Positions 6,274 through 6,314 of a stretch of 6,314 nt of DNA are shown here, in pieces (the stretch's first letter is position 1; every line of letters begins with the position of its first letter). The stretch comes from Methylococcaceae bacterium (GTDB lineage: Bacteria > Pseudomonadota > Gammaproteobacteria > Methylococcales > Methylococcaceae): the NCBI GenBank assembly GCA_005792805.1, contig SXQV01000015.1:1-6314 (forward strand), given 5' to 3'. A program made the translations under genes and the position numbers. The notes under the pieces were generated by a model. That model made no database searches and was not told the origin of the DNA. It saw nothing but the letters and a program-made list of their open reading frames with translations.

Positions 6274-6314
6274 ATGAGTCATTTTAACGACATTTATGTG
6301 GGATTGGATGTTCA
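6274..6314 (+). CDS. IS110-family (DEDD) transposase, first 14 residues
   Basis: The frame reads MSHFNDIYVGLDVH and then leaves the window. The pattern YVGxDVH(K) at the extreme N-terminus is characteristic of IS110/IS1111 transposases, whose RuvC-like DEDD domain begins here; the Asp of GLDVH is the first catalytic acidic residue. A good ribosome binding site lies upstream. Enzymes of this family catalyse site-specific insertion guided by an element-encoded bridge (seek) RNA. Only the first residues are seen, so the subgroup (IS110 or IS1111) is not decided; the short leader is more in line with IS1111, where the guide RNA lies after the transposase. Confidence 0.75.
   Translation, partial: MSHFNDIYVGLDV

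Larger units (their letters stand above)
6179..6314 (+). mobile_element. Left end of an IS110/IS1111-family insertion sequence (partial)
   Basis: The beta-barrel coding homology stops close to 6175-6180, and at 6274 a transposase reading frame of IS110 type begins, so the element's left end lies between these points. The exact boundary cannot be set, because this family lacks conventional terminal inverted repeats and often leaves no target duplication. The leader before the transposase is at most about 100 bases. The rest of the element is outside the window. The leader holds CCCAC/GTGGG (6195-6214) and GTTGAT/ATCAAC (6219-6246) inverted repeats. Confidence 0.6.

Noticed and set aside
6179..6275. 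Extension of the beta-barrel frame to an ATG at 6275 (minus strand)
   Set aside because: The added ~32 residues show neither a signal peptide nor barrel pattern. The ATG is simply the complement of the CATG containing the transposase start, so the extension looks like chance read-through into the insertion element.
5721..6287. 188-residue plus-strand open frame
   Set aside because: It is antisense to the beta-barrel fragment, whose minus-strand frame has clear barrel motifs and a terminal phenylalanine.
1..6314. CRISPR array, tRNA or rRNA gene
   Set aside because: No regularly spaced direct repeats and no tRNA or rRNA signatures were seen on either strand.

Overview
The window (about 6.3 kb, fairly GC-rich) looks like a proteobacterial chromosome segment, most likely beta- or gammaproteobacterial. 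The basis is a typical proteobacterial PepN, a Gram-negative outer-membrane beta-barrel fragment and a periplasmic helical-bundle protein. The species cannot be named from sequence alone. No rRNA, tRNA or CRISPR array is visible.

Layout: (1) 1-800, minus strand: the first ~266 codons of aminopeptidase N (pepN), cut by the window edge just before the expected GAMEN motif. (2) 801-1025: divergent intergenic region with a plausible sigma70 promoter on the plus strand. (3) 1026-4700, plus strand: a single 1224-residue iron-sulfur flavoprotein that dominates the window. In order it has an unrecognised ~290-residue N-terminal region, a GltD/NfnB-like part (eight clustered cysteines for FeS centres, then FAD and NAD(P) Rossmann folds), and a PyrK/NfnA-like C-terminal part (FAD/NAD reductase fold plus a terminal cysteine cluster for a [2Fe-2S] centre). 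(4) 4701-4933: an imperfect terminator hairpin followed by a new promoter. (5) 4934-5305, plus: a small exported alpha-helical protein resembling the SmbP family in architecture but without its histidines, followed by two hairpins, the second a textbook intrinsic terminator. (6) 5367-5672: about 300 bases with no convincing gene but several short hairpins. (7) 5673 to ~6178, minus: the 3' part of an outer-membrane transporter-like beta-barrel gene. (8) ~6179-6314: the left end of an IS110/IS1111-type insertion sequence with the first 14 codons of its transposase, which has apparently cut the beta-barrel gene.

The genes do not look like one operon. pepN and the flavoprotein are divergent, the flavoprotein and the small periplasmic gene each have their own terminator, and the beta-barrel fragment converges on them. 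The most interesting item is the flavoprotein. Its module set is that of the two-subunit Nfn transhydrogenase (NADH-dependent reduced ferredoxin:NADP+ oxidoreductase) joined into one chain in the order large-then-small, with an extra N-terminal domain of unknown role.
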